From: Owenia fusiformis
Taxonomy: Eukaryota > Annelida > Polychaeta > Sabellida > Oweniidae
DNA length: 64,000 nt
Reading direction: 5' to 3'
Assembly: GCA_903813345.2 (NCBI GenBank)
Contig: CAIIXF020000006.1
Coordinates: 35,998,436 to 36,062,435 of the forward strand
Below, piece by piece: positions 12,531-24,326 of this stretch (the first letter of the stretch is position 1; every line of letters starts with the position of its first letter). The notes under the pieces are model-generated. The model did not search any database, had not been told where the DNA came from, and saw only the letters and a list, made by a program, of their open reading frames with translations. The translations under genes were made by a program, and so were the position numbers.

Positions 12531-14197
12531 CCAGTTACCAGTATTTAGGTTCTCAGATGTTGACATGTGTGTTTTTTTGCATTACATCCCATAAGTATAT
12601 TTAGAAATGTTAAAGGAAGGTTATCGTTCATGCAATTGATTTTATAAGATAAATACCTTCAAGTCTATCTTTAAATGCCAGTATATTCATGGTAATATTA
12701 CAAGATTACTGCAAAATTACATACATCCAACATACAATCTCTTACAGTTAATCAGGAGACATGATAAGGGGTCAATAGAGCCATTATAGGGTTGTGTCAT
12801 CATACTGTAGATGGTGTTGACCATGGAACATGTTTGTGTAAACATGGTCGAATGACAGGCTGAGGAAGAAGGAGAGGAAAGCAAGCGAGCTCGTTGAGTG
12901 TGTAGTTTAAAAAAGTTTAGCTCTTGGACAATGTGATCAAATGTGAGCCCAAAACAGTAATTGACTAACATATGATAAAAGCTTCAAATAGGATACGACA
13001 TACAACGAAATATATACAAATCGGGAAACCCCTACTATTGATAACTCTGATATAAAGAAAGTTATTTGTATTTTATATGTAATTAAAGCTTCAAAATAGG
13101 GAAAGATTATACAAATACAAAAAACACCCTTTCAATAAAGCTTATATAAAGGAAGGACAGAATAAAACAGTTGTTGTGCAATATCTACCAAAAGCTCCAA
13201 AATAGGGTAACATTATACAACCAAATACATAAAAAGAAACAGTTACAGTATATTGTATGTACTAAACGCCTCAAATAAGTATAACAAATAAATAAAAAGG
13301 CAATAACTTTGATATGAAGAAGAAATTGAGATTCATATATGCCTCTCTAAAGAGGATAGTTATTGAAATGAATTAGTGGCTACAGTGAATGAGTCCAAGC
13401 ATAATGCAGAGACTGATGAATGAATTCCTTACCTTCTAACTTAAGTTATCAGTTAATAAAATTCGTTGAGGAGCATTGTCATTGTCTGATATTACATTTT
13501 AACCAATTCATGGGCTTTTAGAGTGGTAACTTAAGCAAACTCAGTATTTTCTGCAAATCTATTTTTGTAAATTGTTGTTTAGAATTGTTATTATGAAATA
13601 ATATTTTCACAATAGTTTTTGCGAGTTTCAATTAACCACAGTAAACCATGTGTGAAATGTAAAGTGTCAAAAATACAAATGTGCACTATTTTGGACGTTG
13701 ACAAAGCGCTAGTTTGTTTTGTATCAGCGAGTGAATAGTGAGCTTTCAAATCAATAACGTGCAAAAATGCTAGACTGATATATATTGTACTACAAGATTA
13801 TCTTGGAAATGTAGATCATTTGAAGATAGATATGCACATTTATGCAGCAATCACCAAATGCTTACAATGACTGAATGGTTATGAACTCACTCAGCATTGA
13901 TGGTCGACTCAGCACTTTTTACTTTGTTCTGTCCCGAAACAAAGGCGAATACATCATAATGAAAAACATGTATCAGACACAACATTTTATTTTATGAGAA
14001 AATATCCTGATACCATAGCCATTATTTATTTTTGGTGTATATTTCCATCACATCGATGATGAAGTGGAAAATCATTATGATGTACATCGTTGTATTTGTG
14101 TTACAGTTCGAATGAAACATATCTAATTTGTACATGTATAACAAACTTTTATTCTTGGTCCATGGTATTTTAATGCTCTATACTTCCATAACTGGTA
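12531..14197. other. Intergenic sequence with a degenerate ~105-bp repeat
   Basis: No gene recognised. At about 12975-13310 an imperfect tandem repeat of roughly 100 bp occurs three to four times, marked by AAGCTTCAAAATAGGG-like words near 12979, 13085, 13190 and 13266. The 84-codon minus ORF at 12717-12971 has no recognisable domain and no splice context; not accepted. Confidence 0.5.
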
Positions 14198-15071
14198 CAC
14201 TCCCCTCCATAAGTTTGGCAACCTTTTTCCCCCATTGAACTACGTGTTAAAGCCTCTTTACCTTTGAATTTTTATTTACTTAACCTGCGATGAAAATACA
14301 TAAACTATTGATGGAAACATAATTTGACTTTAATTCCAATACCTCCAAATTTTCTCAATTTTTTTCCTCAATACAATAGGTCGAAAATTGATGATAAATT
14401 TGATGAATTTTTGAAAATCGACATTCCCATGTTAACCAATGGGAAATGGTAGGTTTACCGCAAGTCATATGACAGAATATCCATCCATCCGAGTCCTTGC
14501 AAAAAATACGAGTTAGGCAGACAATTGAATTTGCTCACTTTATTTAACAAAAAATTGATATGTTTCTTCAGGTTCAACAAAGTTATAGGGCTTTAAAGTC
14601 AAAATTGTTTTTCAAAAAACCTCTCCCATTGAAATAACACAGGAGGCGAAAAATTATTTTCAAAAATGACTTTGAAGCGCTGTAACTTTAATATTCATCA
14701 AATAAACTAAACACCTAGTGTTCAAATAAGTTAGATAATTCAATTTTCTATATGAAAATATTTTTTGCTGAATCTTTTACTGAAAAGATATCCTGATTTT
14801 TGATTTGCCCCGAACCCTCCATTTCCCATTGGATTACATGAGAATGACGATTTTCAAAAATTCATCAAATTTATCATCAATTTTCGACCTATTGTAATTG
14901 AGGAAAATAATTGAGAAAATTTGGAGGTATTGGAAATAAAGTCAAGTTACGTTTCCATTAATATTATAAGTTATTTCATCGCCGGTTAAGTAAATGAAAA
15001 TTCAAACGTAAAGAGGCTTTAACACATAGTTCAATGGGGAAAAAAGGTTGCCAAACTTATGAAGGGGAGTG
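14198..15071. mobile_element. Mariner/Tc1-type foldback element, 874 bp, TA target site
   Basis: The left arm (14198 to about 14459) and right arm (about 14810-15071) are long inverted repeats of about 260 bp. The termini are CACTCCCCTCCATAAG and CTTATGAAGGGGAGTG, each directly flanked by TA, the target-site duplication of the Tc1/mariner superfamily; the CACTCCC start also fits. Arms share TTGGCAACC, TTTCTCAATTTTTTTCC and TCGAAAATTGATGATAAA. No transposase ORF, so it is non-autonomous. The same terminus is recognisable in the 39-bp minisatellite at 57590-59066 and at 59221-59249. Confidence 0.85.
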
Positions 15072-16740
15072 TATAGGAGTGACGCCCTATCTTGAACGGT
15101 GGTCTCTATCGATTCTGTTCATTTTAATTCATAAGTTCTTTATAAGGTCAATTATGCATGAAGAGATGATGACAGATCGTATAATGCAGTGAGACAATCA
15201 CATTTACACGAAACTCATTCCGATATCATAAAGATACAAGGGCTAACATCCCTATATTAATCAAAGTGGACATAAGTGAGTCCTTGCAATTGGACTTCCC
15301 TTTCCTAAGTTTCCTGACATCACAGTGTATATACTGTATGACGATAGTCGAGCATTGGAACATATATGTTGTGTATTGTATGGGCAAAATATTTCATCAA
15401 TAAAAACTAGAATTGGCAAGGCTACTACCAACTACGAATCAATTCAAAGTACTTTTAGTGTTATCAGACAAAAAGATGAACCGTCACACTTGATATATTG
15501 AGAGTAAGCAGATCACCAAAGTTCAACATAAAAAGTGCATCAGCTAGAGCGCCATCATCAAGTGGACCGTCACTTGTCCCTGAACTCATTCGAATAAAGT
15601 CATCTTCAATAGAATTTTAGGCATCTTGTGCAAGAAAAATAATTACATAATAATTATTTTCAGTTATCTAATTCGTGACCCTCAAATTTTATCTCCGTAC
15701 ATTCTCTTCGATGATTCAATAACAGGAAGCCTGGAGATTCAAGGGCATGACATTTCAAAGATTAACTATCAGATAGCAATGCTTCGGTAAGCCCCGTGGC
15801 AGATTTATAACCCGATGCTTTGTAATATTCCTGGAGAGTAATGTGGGTGGCTAACGTTTGACATCAATGGAAATGAGATGTTTGAGTGCTAGAAAAGGGG
15901 TCAGTTGAAATGTCAATATGAATTATGTTCTGTGTATGTTTGGGAATGTATTTTTAGCAATAACTTTCATTTTCCGTTGCATTGCGTTATTGTAGCTTTT
16001 GATCGTAATAAAAATATACATGAAGAAAAATAATTAGCTTGCATGCAATACAAGCTAGATCGGACTGTATTTTAATACAGCACGCCTAAAGTAATTCCAA
16101 TTCAAACATACGAATTAAATAGTTTGCCTTTATTTTAAGTGAAATACGCCATTTTAAGTAGCATTTTTGTGTAAAATTATTTATCACTAGACATCTTTCC
16201 CCGAAATATGTAGAAAATCCGTCCTCTAGTATTCTGACGGACAGACGGATGAACGGACTGACTGACGGACGGACAGAGGGCTACACTGCACAATATCTTA
16301 CCGAACTTCATTCGTTGGGATAATAAGCACATTCATTTGGAGGCATATGCATGCCTAAACTAATGAACAATTAGCAAGTGTAAATTAGTATTAATACTTT
16401 GATCAAATTGATTCTATATAAAGCTACATTGATATAAATATATGGAGACTTTTTAGCAAACACGAGTAATTATAATCTATGGCAAGGCCCTGAATAAACC
16501 TAATTATTACGTTCATTAGAGGTAATGAATGACTAGACTAATGGACAATTATCAAGTGTGAGGTAAGGGATTATGAATTACGATTATGTAGCAAAAAGAG
16601 AGTAATTATGATTTATCAAAAGGACCAAAATAAGTCAAATTAGCACCTTTATTACAGGAAGTAAACAAATGGTGCCGTTAATGAAATACATAGATAAACT
16701 AATAACAGAGAGATAACTAGAAGATTGCAAGCAATCTTAC
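15072..16740. other. Intergenic sequence, no gene seen
   Basis: No coding exon recognised. Contains a GACGGACGGACAG-type low-complexity stretch at about 16235-16270 and two related segments sharing CATTCAT..GG.ATG..TGCCTAAACTAATG.ACAATTA-like order (about 16330 and 16510). These are fragments of repeats rather than genes. Confidence 0.45.
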
Positions 16741-17990
16741 GGAGGCCCTGTAGGCTTTTTTGAACATTTAAAGGTCAGCCAAAGCTCAAATCTTAAATAC
16801 AAGGTCATATATGAACTCCAGGCATCCCGTAGATGATTTTTAAAAAAAAGTTTGGTCAAGTTGAAGCAATGTGAAATTTGACCTTGAAGAATTTCAACAT
16901 TAGACCTTTTTCAGTTTTTGAGGTCCACTATCTCAAAACTGATGCAGAATTTTAATAGCTAATCAATTGTTAATACGTGTAAAACCTTTAGAGGAATATA
17001 TATCCTGACTTTAATTCAAAAATATTGATTTGTAGTCACAAACTTTGAGAAACTTAGAAAATACAGTTTGTGATCTTGTTTGATGACCTTGACCTTTGAC
17101 CTTACAGGTTTTACTTTTTAGACCTCAGTATATCTTTTCTGGTTGAAGAAACCTAAATTTGAATCCAGAAAATCAATTTGAAAAATTAACTTTTTTGACC
17201 TTTCGAAGGTCACTGAAGGTCAACTAAAGGTCATAGTTCAAAACTAAGGTCAGATTTGAGTTCCTGAGATCTTGTAGATGCTTTTAAAAAAAAAGTTTGG
17301 TCAATTTAGAGCAAGTTGAAATTTGACCTTGAAAAATTTTGAAATTTGACCTTTTTTCAGTTTTTGAGTTCTAATATCTCAAAACTGGAGCAAAATTTTA
17401 ATAAATAGTCAACTGCTAATATGTGTAGAACCTTTAGAGGAATATATATTCTGACTTTCAGTAAAAAAAATTGATTTGTAGTCTCCAATTTTGAGAAACT
17501 TAGAAAACACAGTTTGTGATTTCGTTTGATGACCTTGACCCTTGACCTTGCAAATTTTACTTTTTTAGACCTCAGAAGATCTTTTGTGAATAAATATACC
17601 TAAATTTGAATCCAGAAAATCGATTTGAAAAATCAACTTTTTTGACCTTTCGGAGGTCAATGAAGGTCAACCAAAGGTCAAAGGTCAAAAGTAAGGTCAG
17701 ATTTGGAATCCTGAGATCTTGTAGATGAGTTTAAAAAAAATTTGGTCAATTTGAAGGAAGTTGAAAAAAGACCTTTTTTGACCTTTTTTTGAACTTCAAT
17801 ATCTCAAAATCTAGGCAAAATTTCTCTAGACGGCAAAAGGCTAAGACTAATAGAATACTAATATCTATCTGTGTGCAAAAATTCAGCCAAAAATATTTAA
17901 GTGTAGTGTCAGGATTTGAGAAACTTGAAAAAAACTTAGATTTGACCTAGATTTTGACTTTGCTCTTGACCTAGAAATGAGCTAATTTAT
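16741..17990 (+). repeat. GGTCA-rich dispersed repeat, copy 1
   Basis: About 1.25 kb with tens of AGGTCA/TGACCT words, arranged as repeated ~450-bp modules: a block ending GAAGGTCAACTAAAGGTCA, then TTCCTGAGATCTTGTAGATG, then TTTGACCTTGA, then AATATCTCAAAACTG. A near-parallel copy is at 54641-55860 and a partial one at 53623-54535. It ends near GACCTAGATTTTGAC. No coding capacity. Immediately upstream, AGATTGCAAGCAATCT (about 16723-16738) is palindromic and could be an element end. Confidence 0.8.
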
Positions 17991-18180
17991 CTAAATGTGT
18001 AGTCCAAGTCCCTTACTGGGGGATATATTAGATAACTCAAACCTAGCTTGAAATGTTGAGGAACGGCGATAGTTCTGATTACCGATGTGACATTTCATCT
18101 TACTTTATCTAGTGAACATCAATACCCGGGATTTTTACTAGGTAGCTTTTTTCGTTTAGTGTGTAGGATACCCGGTGTTA

Positions 18181-18394
18181 CTAAATACCACCTAGTTGTC
18201 GCTGGGGCACCTGGATTTATTATTCCTTTTTAAACCATATAGACATTCACTTAAGCATTGTTTCTCTTGTCATATTAACCTGACATAAAATAAAATAGAC
18301 AAGGAATAATAATCTGAGTCGAAAATATTGCAAACAATTGAATATAGCACTTCAATGAGGACACCTAGGTGCCCATCACCTAGGTGGTATTTAG
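18181..18394. mobile_element. 214-bp MITE with TA flanks
   Basis: TIRs CTAAATACCACCTAG (left) and CTAGGTGGTATTTAG-like (right), each followed by GGGCACCT/AGGTGCCC inside and flanked by TA outside. AT-rich core, no ORF. Confidence 0.75.
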
Positions 18395-18403
18395 TACATG
18401 TAG

Positions 18404-18601
18404 TTTTCCGCACATGCGCAGTACTTGTCACGCTATTTTCGCAGAATATCTTGCTGAATTCTGAGAGAAGTTACAAGGATTACATCGAGAGCTTGTGAAT
18501 GTGAAGTTTGTTGAGGAGTAGGTGCTAGTAACCGAGGCTCGCGTACGCTTTACATTTAGACTGAGTAGGACTTGGAGTATAAGTTGGATTGGAGCGGTTA
18601 G
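18404..18601 (+). promoter_or_regulatory. Candidate CpG-richer promoter/leader exon with splice donor
   Basis: A patch with more GC and CpG than its surroundings. It starts with an NRF1-like site CGCACATGCGCA (18410-18421, one change from consensus) and ends at a good donor GCGGTTAG|GTAAGC (GT at 18602). This is the pattern of a non-coding first exon on the plus strand. No downstream coding exon was found to join it to, so it remains a low-confidence call. Confidence 0.3.
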
Positions 18602-18789
18602 GTAAGCTCTAAAAGTTTTGTAGGTCGCGGTGCACTTTCGACTTTGATGAAATTTCATGATCGTGTGCTACATCTATTTTCAGATAAACATAACTCATTC
18701 CACACATCATCTAGCCTACATCTTCCATTATTGCACAAATGATGCATTAGTGTACACTAGGGTTGTTAATTCTTTGAGTGTATGAACAT

Positions 18790-18962
18790 GCAGGCCCGTA
18801 GCCAGGATTCACCTGGGGGGAGTGGTTTTACCAAGGGGGAGCTTTTGCCAAGGGCGGGGGGTGCTCAGAATGGTGAAAAACTGCATGATTTTGAAAGAAT
18901 TTCTGGCCAGGGAGGGGGGGAACGGCCGCTCCTTCCGCTCCCCCCTGGCTATGGGCCTGAAC
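18790..18962. mobile_element. MITE with CAGGCCCGTAGCC ends
   Basis: Ends CAGGCCCGTAGCCAGG and CCTGGCTATGGGCCTG are inverted repeats, followed inside by poly-G/poly-C stretches. The interior has GAGCTTTTGCCAAGG and a GAATGGTGAAAAACTGC segment. The short overlapping ORFs on both strands here are by-products of the GC-rich ends. A related copy is at 61414-61548. The target duplication is not clear. Confidence 0.8.
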
Positions 18963-18994
18963 ACAGAAGTGAGTAGCTCCCATAAATCTACGGT

Positions 18995-19110
18995 ATTTCT
19001 TGGTGATGACATCATTGATGTCCAATCAAATTGCACGATGTGATCACGATCACAAGCTCTCTCTGTGCTGCGCATGCGCAAAGTAAAATTTGAAATCGTG
19101 GAGATGGCGT
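18995..19110 (+). promoter_or_regulatory. Candidate promoter: CRE-like, CCAAT and NRF1 sites
   Basis: Within about 80 bp lie TGATGACATCAT (19003-19014, CRE/ATF-like), a CCAAT box (19022-19026) and a perfect palindromic NRF1 consensus TGCGCATGCGCA (19069-19080). These are spaced like a housekeeping-type proximal promoter. The ATG at 19104 opens only a six-codon frame. A TTAA-flanked element is inserted at 19125, just downstream. Motif identity is seen; function is inferred. Confidence 0.35.
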
Positions 19111-19124
19111 TTAATTCAGTTTAA

Positions 19125-19881
19125 GGTCTCATGGAAGTTAACAGGAAGTGACAAAACAAAAAATGACAAAGCCATGCTGGATTTTGAAAATTTTTTGAAC
19201 CAAGATAACAGAGTTCTGTTTGGACCTCCAGTCAGTTTAACTAGTTCCACATATCATTTACATGACCAGGAACACAGTTGAAATGGTCAGAATGACCATA
19301 AACATGATAGAATAACCTTTTCAGCCCTCTGAAAATGTGACTAAAAAATAGCTAAGAGTAGGTGCTCAGGAAAGGTCACTGAACAGAATATTTTGACTTT
19401 TTCAGAAAATGTGCCCAATATATTGCTCTAAATGATACAATTCAAAAAAATTTGATATCATTCTTAGAAAAAGAAAAAATTGAAAAAAACTGAATTGAAA
19501 ATCGATCTATTTTCCTTTTTACTACAGCTATTATTGTTTCAGACGATTTTTAAAAATTTCAAAGATTGTGTCATTTAGAGCAATATATTGGACACATATT
19601 CTGAAAAAATCAAAAGATTCTGTTCATTGACCTTTCCTGAGCACCTACTTTTAGCTATTTTTCAGTCACATTTTCAGAGGGCTAAAAAGGTTATTTTATC
19701 ATGTTTATGGTCATTCTGACCATTTCAATTGTGTTCCTGGTCATGTAAATGATATTTGGAACTAGTTAAACTGACTGGAGGTCCAAACAGAACTCTGTTA
19801 TCTTGGTTCAAAAAATTTTCAAAATCCAGCATGGCTTTGTCATTTTTTGTTTTGTCATTTCCTGTTAACTTCCATGAGACC
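19125..19881. mobile_element. 757-bp palindromic element with TTAA target duplication (piggyBac-type)
   Basis: Two arms of about 325 bp (19125-19445 and 19560-19881) form a near-perfect inverted repeat around a ~110-bp AT-rich centre. The ends are GGTCTCATGGAAGTTAAC and GTTAACTTCCATGAGACC, flanked by TTAA at 19121-19124 and 19882-19885. TTAA is the target site of the piggyBac superfamily. No transposase ORF. High arm identity suggests recent mobility or gene conversion between arms; the transcript would fold into a long hairpin. Confidence 0.85.
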
Positions 19882-19885
19882 TTAA

Positions 19886-20848
19886 CATCAGTTCAACATC
19901 ATCATTTCAAAACTACGGTGCGGTATTAGAGTTACTCGATCCAAACTTGTAGAGAATACTCATAAAACAACAGCGAACATTAGAAGATCCATTTCAATGG
20001 CCTGTTCATAAAAGTAGTTATTGAGCGTGCCAATACCAAAGGTAATCTTTGGGAAATCTCCCCCCCCTGGCCTGAACATGTATCTTAGGCTAGAATTTTC
20101 ACTGCCACTGGTTTACTTTTCAAATTGCAAAAAAATTCCAAAGTGCGCTCTGGCCTTATTTTCATGAATACATTTCTAGGTAAGCTTACATTTTTTTTTT
20201 AGTAGACCCTACGTGTAGGGTCTATTTAAACTTCTAATATTCCCTTTATATTATCTATGCATTGTAATACAGTCAAAACAGAATTGTTTGTGACTACTTT
20301 GAATTTAAAAAATAAGCAATCAAATGACCATATTGAAACAGTTTATGGGGTCAGTAAAATAAATTGATAAAAATTCTGTAATGTGAGACTTTATTTCTAG
20401 GCTATGTTTATGGCATTTATTTTGATGGAAGTCAACTATATTTGAATGATTTTTATCTGAGTACCTATTTTGAAGAAAATGTATGCAATAAGCATAAATA
20501 CGTTTAATTTTTTATTACAATATGGTGAATAAAAGGGGTGTCACATTGAGGAACTTATAACTCAAAAATTATTTAAGTTAGAGGTCTCAACTCTTCCATG
20601 GAAAAGTCTTACACCAACATGCCTGTTTGTTTATTGTTGTCGAGGCCCCGAGCTATATTTTTTTCTATTGTGTTGACAAGTTTGGTTTCTAATGAGTGCT
20701 TTCACCTGAATCCATGTTGGAAGTTTACTTGAATTTTGCACACTGGTAAATTATCTTGATAATTCACTTATAACTTTATAATAATTACTTTTTATGGGAG
20801 AAAGCTTTTTGTGTAGTTAAACATTAAAGTACGCTTATGTTTATTTTT
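19886..20848. other. Intergenic sequence, no gene seen
   Basis: No coding exon recognised. A short T-run and GTAGACCCTACGTGTAGGGTCTA-like palindromic word lie at about 20200-20223. Otherwise AT-rich unique-looking DNA. Confidence 0.4.
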
Positions 20849-21658
20849 ATCGCACCCTTGGGTGCTATATTGTGATCAGTTTGACGGGCGGGCGGCTAAG
20901 CGGGCGTCCCGATAAATCTTGTCTACAGGTTTCCAGACAAACTGTTTGAGGGATTCATTTGAAATTTCAGGGGTGTTTCTACCTATGAAAGTTTAGAACT
21001 AAAATCCTGTCTGTCAAGGCTTGTCTACAGGTTTCCAGCCAAACATTTGAGGGATTCATTTGAAATTTTCAGGAATGTTTCTACCCATGAAAGTTAAGCA
21101 CTGATTAGTTTTTTGACATTCTGGGTAAATGTTAAGATGGCCATTTTGGATTTTCCATCCTAAAATCTTGTCTGTCGAGGCTTGTCTACAGGTTTCCAGC
21201 CAAACCGTTTTAGGGATTCATTTGAAATTTTCAGGAATGTTTCTACCCATGAAAGTTTAGAACTGCTTAGTTTTTCGGCATTCTGGGTAAATGTTAAGGC
21301 GGCTATTTGGATTTTCTGTCCTAAAATCTTGTTTGTCGAGGCTTGTCTACAGGTTTTCAGCCAAACCATTTGAGGAATTCATTTGAACTTTTCAGGGATG
21401 TTTCTACCTATGAAAGTTAAGAACTGATTACTTGTAGTTTTTCAGCAGTCTGGGTAAATGTTAAGGCAGCCATTTTGGATTTTCTGTCATTTAAACTTGT
21501 CTCTCGAGGCTTAGGTTTTATGGATTCATCTTAAAATTTTAGAGAAGTTTCTATGGATGAAAGTTTAGAACTGATTAGTTTTAGGCAGTCTGGGTAAATG
21601 TTAGGGTGGCCTTTTGGATTTTCTATCCAGAAAACTGTATTCTCTTCAAGGGTGCGAT
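20849..21658. mobile_element. 810-bp element with ATCGCACCCTTG ends and ~165-bp tandem core
   Basis: Inverted 12-bp ends ATCGCACCCTTG and CAAGGGTGCGAT enclose about four tandem units of roughly 165-171 bp. Each runs CTTGTCTACAGGTTTCCAG, CATTTGAAATTTTCAGG, TTTCTACC.ATGAAAG, TTCTGGGTAAATGTTAAG, CCATTTTGGATTTTC. The same core unit occurs in the element at 27666-30386, which has different ends. A GACGGGCGGGCGG low-complexity word follows the left end. The small ORFs on both strands reflect the repeat. Confidence 0.75.
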
Positions 21659-21850
21659 TCTGTTGACAGTGTGTCTTGTTTATATATTTATAAAGATTCT
21701 TTTTATATTTATATTTATAAAGATTCCTTTTGGTTATAATTGCTATATTTTGTTTTACTTCATTTTGAGTAAGGTCACGCACAGTTGTACATGTTGAATT
21801 TACAAAATCGCCTAAACTGAATTTTTTAGCTTTGTATGACTGTTGCTATA

Positions 21851-21965
21851 TAATGCTGTGGTCACATTTGCTCAGATTTCAGCACCGGTGCATTCAATTT
21901 TGAACAAAATACTCAATCGGCCGGGCACTGTAGTGGAAATCAGAGCAAATATGACCACGGCATTA
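21851..21965. mobile_element. 115-bp MITE (inverted ends TAATGCTGTGGTCA)
   Basis: Near-symmetrical 29-30-bp arms: TAATGCTGTGGTCACATTTG at the left and CAAATATGACCACGGCATTA at the right, further supported by CAGATTTC/GAAATCAG. The core holds GCACCGGTGC. No ORF. Confidence 0.75.
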
Positions 21966-22555
21966 AGGAGGATAGAGTAGTTTTGAGTTAGATCTTACTG
22001 GTCAGGAATACAGCATGTTAGTTGACATATAATCTGACATTCTTTCAGCTATGTTAGTCCGTGGATATGTTGAACTTACAAAATTGCTTTTCTGAATTTT
22101 TTAGCTATCCTGAGAAGATCACTGACTGAGGAGCAGGTACCTGGGCTCGTGCAGTGTTGAAACCAGAAAAGTTGATTTCTAACACCGAGGTAATTTTTAT
22201 TTTTAATGTTATCTGCTCTATGCACATGTTCAGAATTAGATTTGTCCAAGTCAATGAATTTTCTCTGTTCGTATATACCATAGGATAGGCCTTAGAACAT
22301 GTTTAATGAATGCAGGGTTGAAGTTTGACCAATCAGAGTCTGTTCCCTTGCAAAAATCCTAGTCAATATTTCTGAATAATTCGCAAAAGTGTATACTAAA
22401 GTACTACTACTACTACACCCAGTTAGACCTCAGGCCATAACTGACCTGGTTTCATACAATGCAATGTTGAAATATTAAATAATAATTTTCTGATCTCTTC
22501 AAAGTATGGCTATATTATACTCAAATTAAAGGAATTTTAGAGTAGATCACAATTA
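21966..22555. other. Intergenic sequence, no gene seen
   Basis: Unassigned; includes a short (ACT)n microsatellite at about 22404-22420. Confidence 0.4.
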
Positions 22556-22985
22556 CCCAAATGCGAGTAGGTAGTTACCAGTTTCACCACCAGGTGGCTG
22601 ATTCGGGTCAATTAACATGGCAGGTATATAAGAAAGTTCCCTTAAACTTAAATATTATCAATTTAAGTGGCTCAATTTTCATGTAACCCTTATGTGTCTG
22701 ATTCTTATACTAATGAAAATATGTCCAGTAAAGCAAAATATTATCTGTCTACTAAAAGAAAAGATGTTTCATTTTTTGTGATTTTATAGCATGGGGTCTA
22801 TGGGGAATCTCCCCGAGCTAGAAGTCACATTTTCAAAGAAAATTAATTTTTTCAAAGTTGATAACACTTTTTAAAACCACATTTCTAGATGAAATTTTAC
22901 ATGTAGATTTCAAATATGATATTACTTTGACCGAATTTTGAATTTTTAATGACATAAATCAAGATATTTTCTACTCGCATTTGGG
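22556..22985. mobile_element. 430-bp MITE with TTA target duplication
   Basis: Ends CCCAAATGCGAGTAG and CTACTCGCATTTGGG, flanked by TTA at 22553-22555 and 22986-22988. A three-base TWA duplication is typical of PIF/Harbinger elements; the superfamily call is inference. The interior (22735-22900) is paralogous to sequence at 23635-23670 plus 24327-24470. Confidence 0.7.
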
Positions 22986-23671
22986 TTATTATGGTATTGT
23001 TTTAAGATCCACTGCTGTTTTACATTATAACTGTAACAATAGAATTGCTATTTCATTTATTATATTCCTCAAGGAGCAATGTACAATGGTGTCTTCACTT
23101 ATCCTCATATTGTCATTTGCTGGAAAATTTATCAATGTCTTTCCAACCAAGATTGGAACACATGATCAAAACCACTGTTGGACATATCCTGTAGAGTGCA
23201 GAAACAACTTGAGCTTGTTGGGAAGGCAATACTCCACTTTGATAATTCACAGCTGTTGTATTTCTTTAATTTCAAGTTTCTTTGAAATTTTGCAGCCATT
23301 AATTTTTGCAGATTTGTGACTTCTGAAAATGTGCCCTGGTTTTTTAAGTGACCCTTTTCACTTCAATATAATCCATGCTTTTCCCTTCACCCAGATATTT
23401 TGGCTTCATCTTGAGCCATTTTGTAAGAATGTTCATTTTATTTACAATCTCTTAGAACCTGAAATGCAAATGAAATGGAATTTTGTGACTATTATATTTT
23501 GTGAATTAAAACTATTGGAATTTTGTGACTATTATATTTTGCAATTTTTTCAAAACTCGCAAAAAGCGTGAAATATGGTAGCACGTGAAAATAACCAAGA
23601 GTACAGTATATCAATTTGATGATATGTCTAGCAAAAGTGGAAATATTATCTGTTCATTACAAGAAAACATA
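22986..23671. other. Intergenic sequence, no supported gene
   Basis: The 112-codon ORF at 22981-23319 and the 80-codon ORF at 23329-23571 (plus) show no domain, splice or codon-pattern support. The 23460-23540 part contains a short direct repeat (GGAATTTTGTGACTATTATA twice). Confidence 0.4.
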
Positions 23672-24324
23672 CCGTATTCTCTGTAATTAGCGCCCAGATC
23701 AGGGCGTTTAGAAAATGGAAAATACATGTTTCAGACCATTCTAATAAGCGCCCATATATAAAATCCAATTCATAGTTATGAAAAACACGTTTATGTGTGA
23801 TGTTCACTTTGACATTTCTCTTTAGTCAAGATATACATGTACATTCACATGCAAGGAAAGCATAAAGCATGTGTCTTTATCCCAAAAAAATATGGCTGCC
23901 ATTCGTTGTACTTTTGATTAACTTAAACGTCGCCTTAAAAAGAAACAAGAAAGTTCACGACCTTTTGACATGCGCATAACATCTGCGCAAAACTTTAGAA
24001 AATATCTGCCGATAAAATCTTTTCACTTGAACATTTCCTTCATTCATTATGGACATTTTTGAGACCGTATTCGTTTAGTATGGTTTGGAAAGCATCCAGT
24101 GATAGATATTTATTGGGAGGATGCATCTAATTACAAAATGCGTCATGTTTACAGCAGTTTAGTATAAGTATTCTATTATCGCTCACGGAAAATTCTTTGG
24201 AAATTAGATTTCTTCTGATATATTTGTCAATTCTTGGTCATTCCTCAATATTTCTTGAAGTTTGTGAAGCGGGGATGGGCACTTATTAGAGGGTGGGTGC
24301 GGGCAGTAATTACAGAGAATACGG
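23672..24324. mobile_element. 653-bp TA-flanked element inserted in a duplicated segment
   Basis: Inverted ends CCGTATTCTCTGTAATTA and TAATTACAGAGAATACGG, with TA on both sides. GCGCCC and GGGCGTTT follow the left end and TGCGGGCAG precedes the right. The flanking sequence (23635-23670 joined to 24327-24470) aligns with 22735-22900, which lacks the insert. This gives an empty-site comparison supporting insertion. Confidence 0.8.
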
Positions 24325-24326
24325 TA

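Noticed and set aside
18782-19081. Overlapping ORFs of 64-90 codons on both strands
   Set aside because: They lie across a MITE with G- and C-rich ends and have no recognisable domain.
22981-23319. 112-codon plus-strand ORF
   Set aside because: Starts inside a MITE end, no recognisable domain, hydrophobic composition typical of AT-rich noise.
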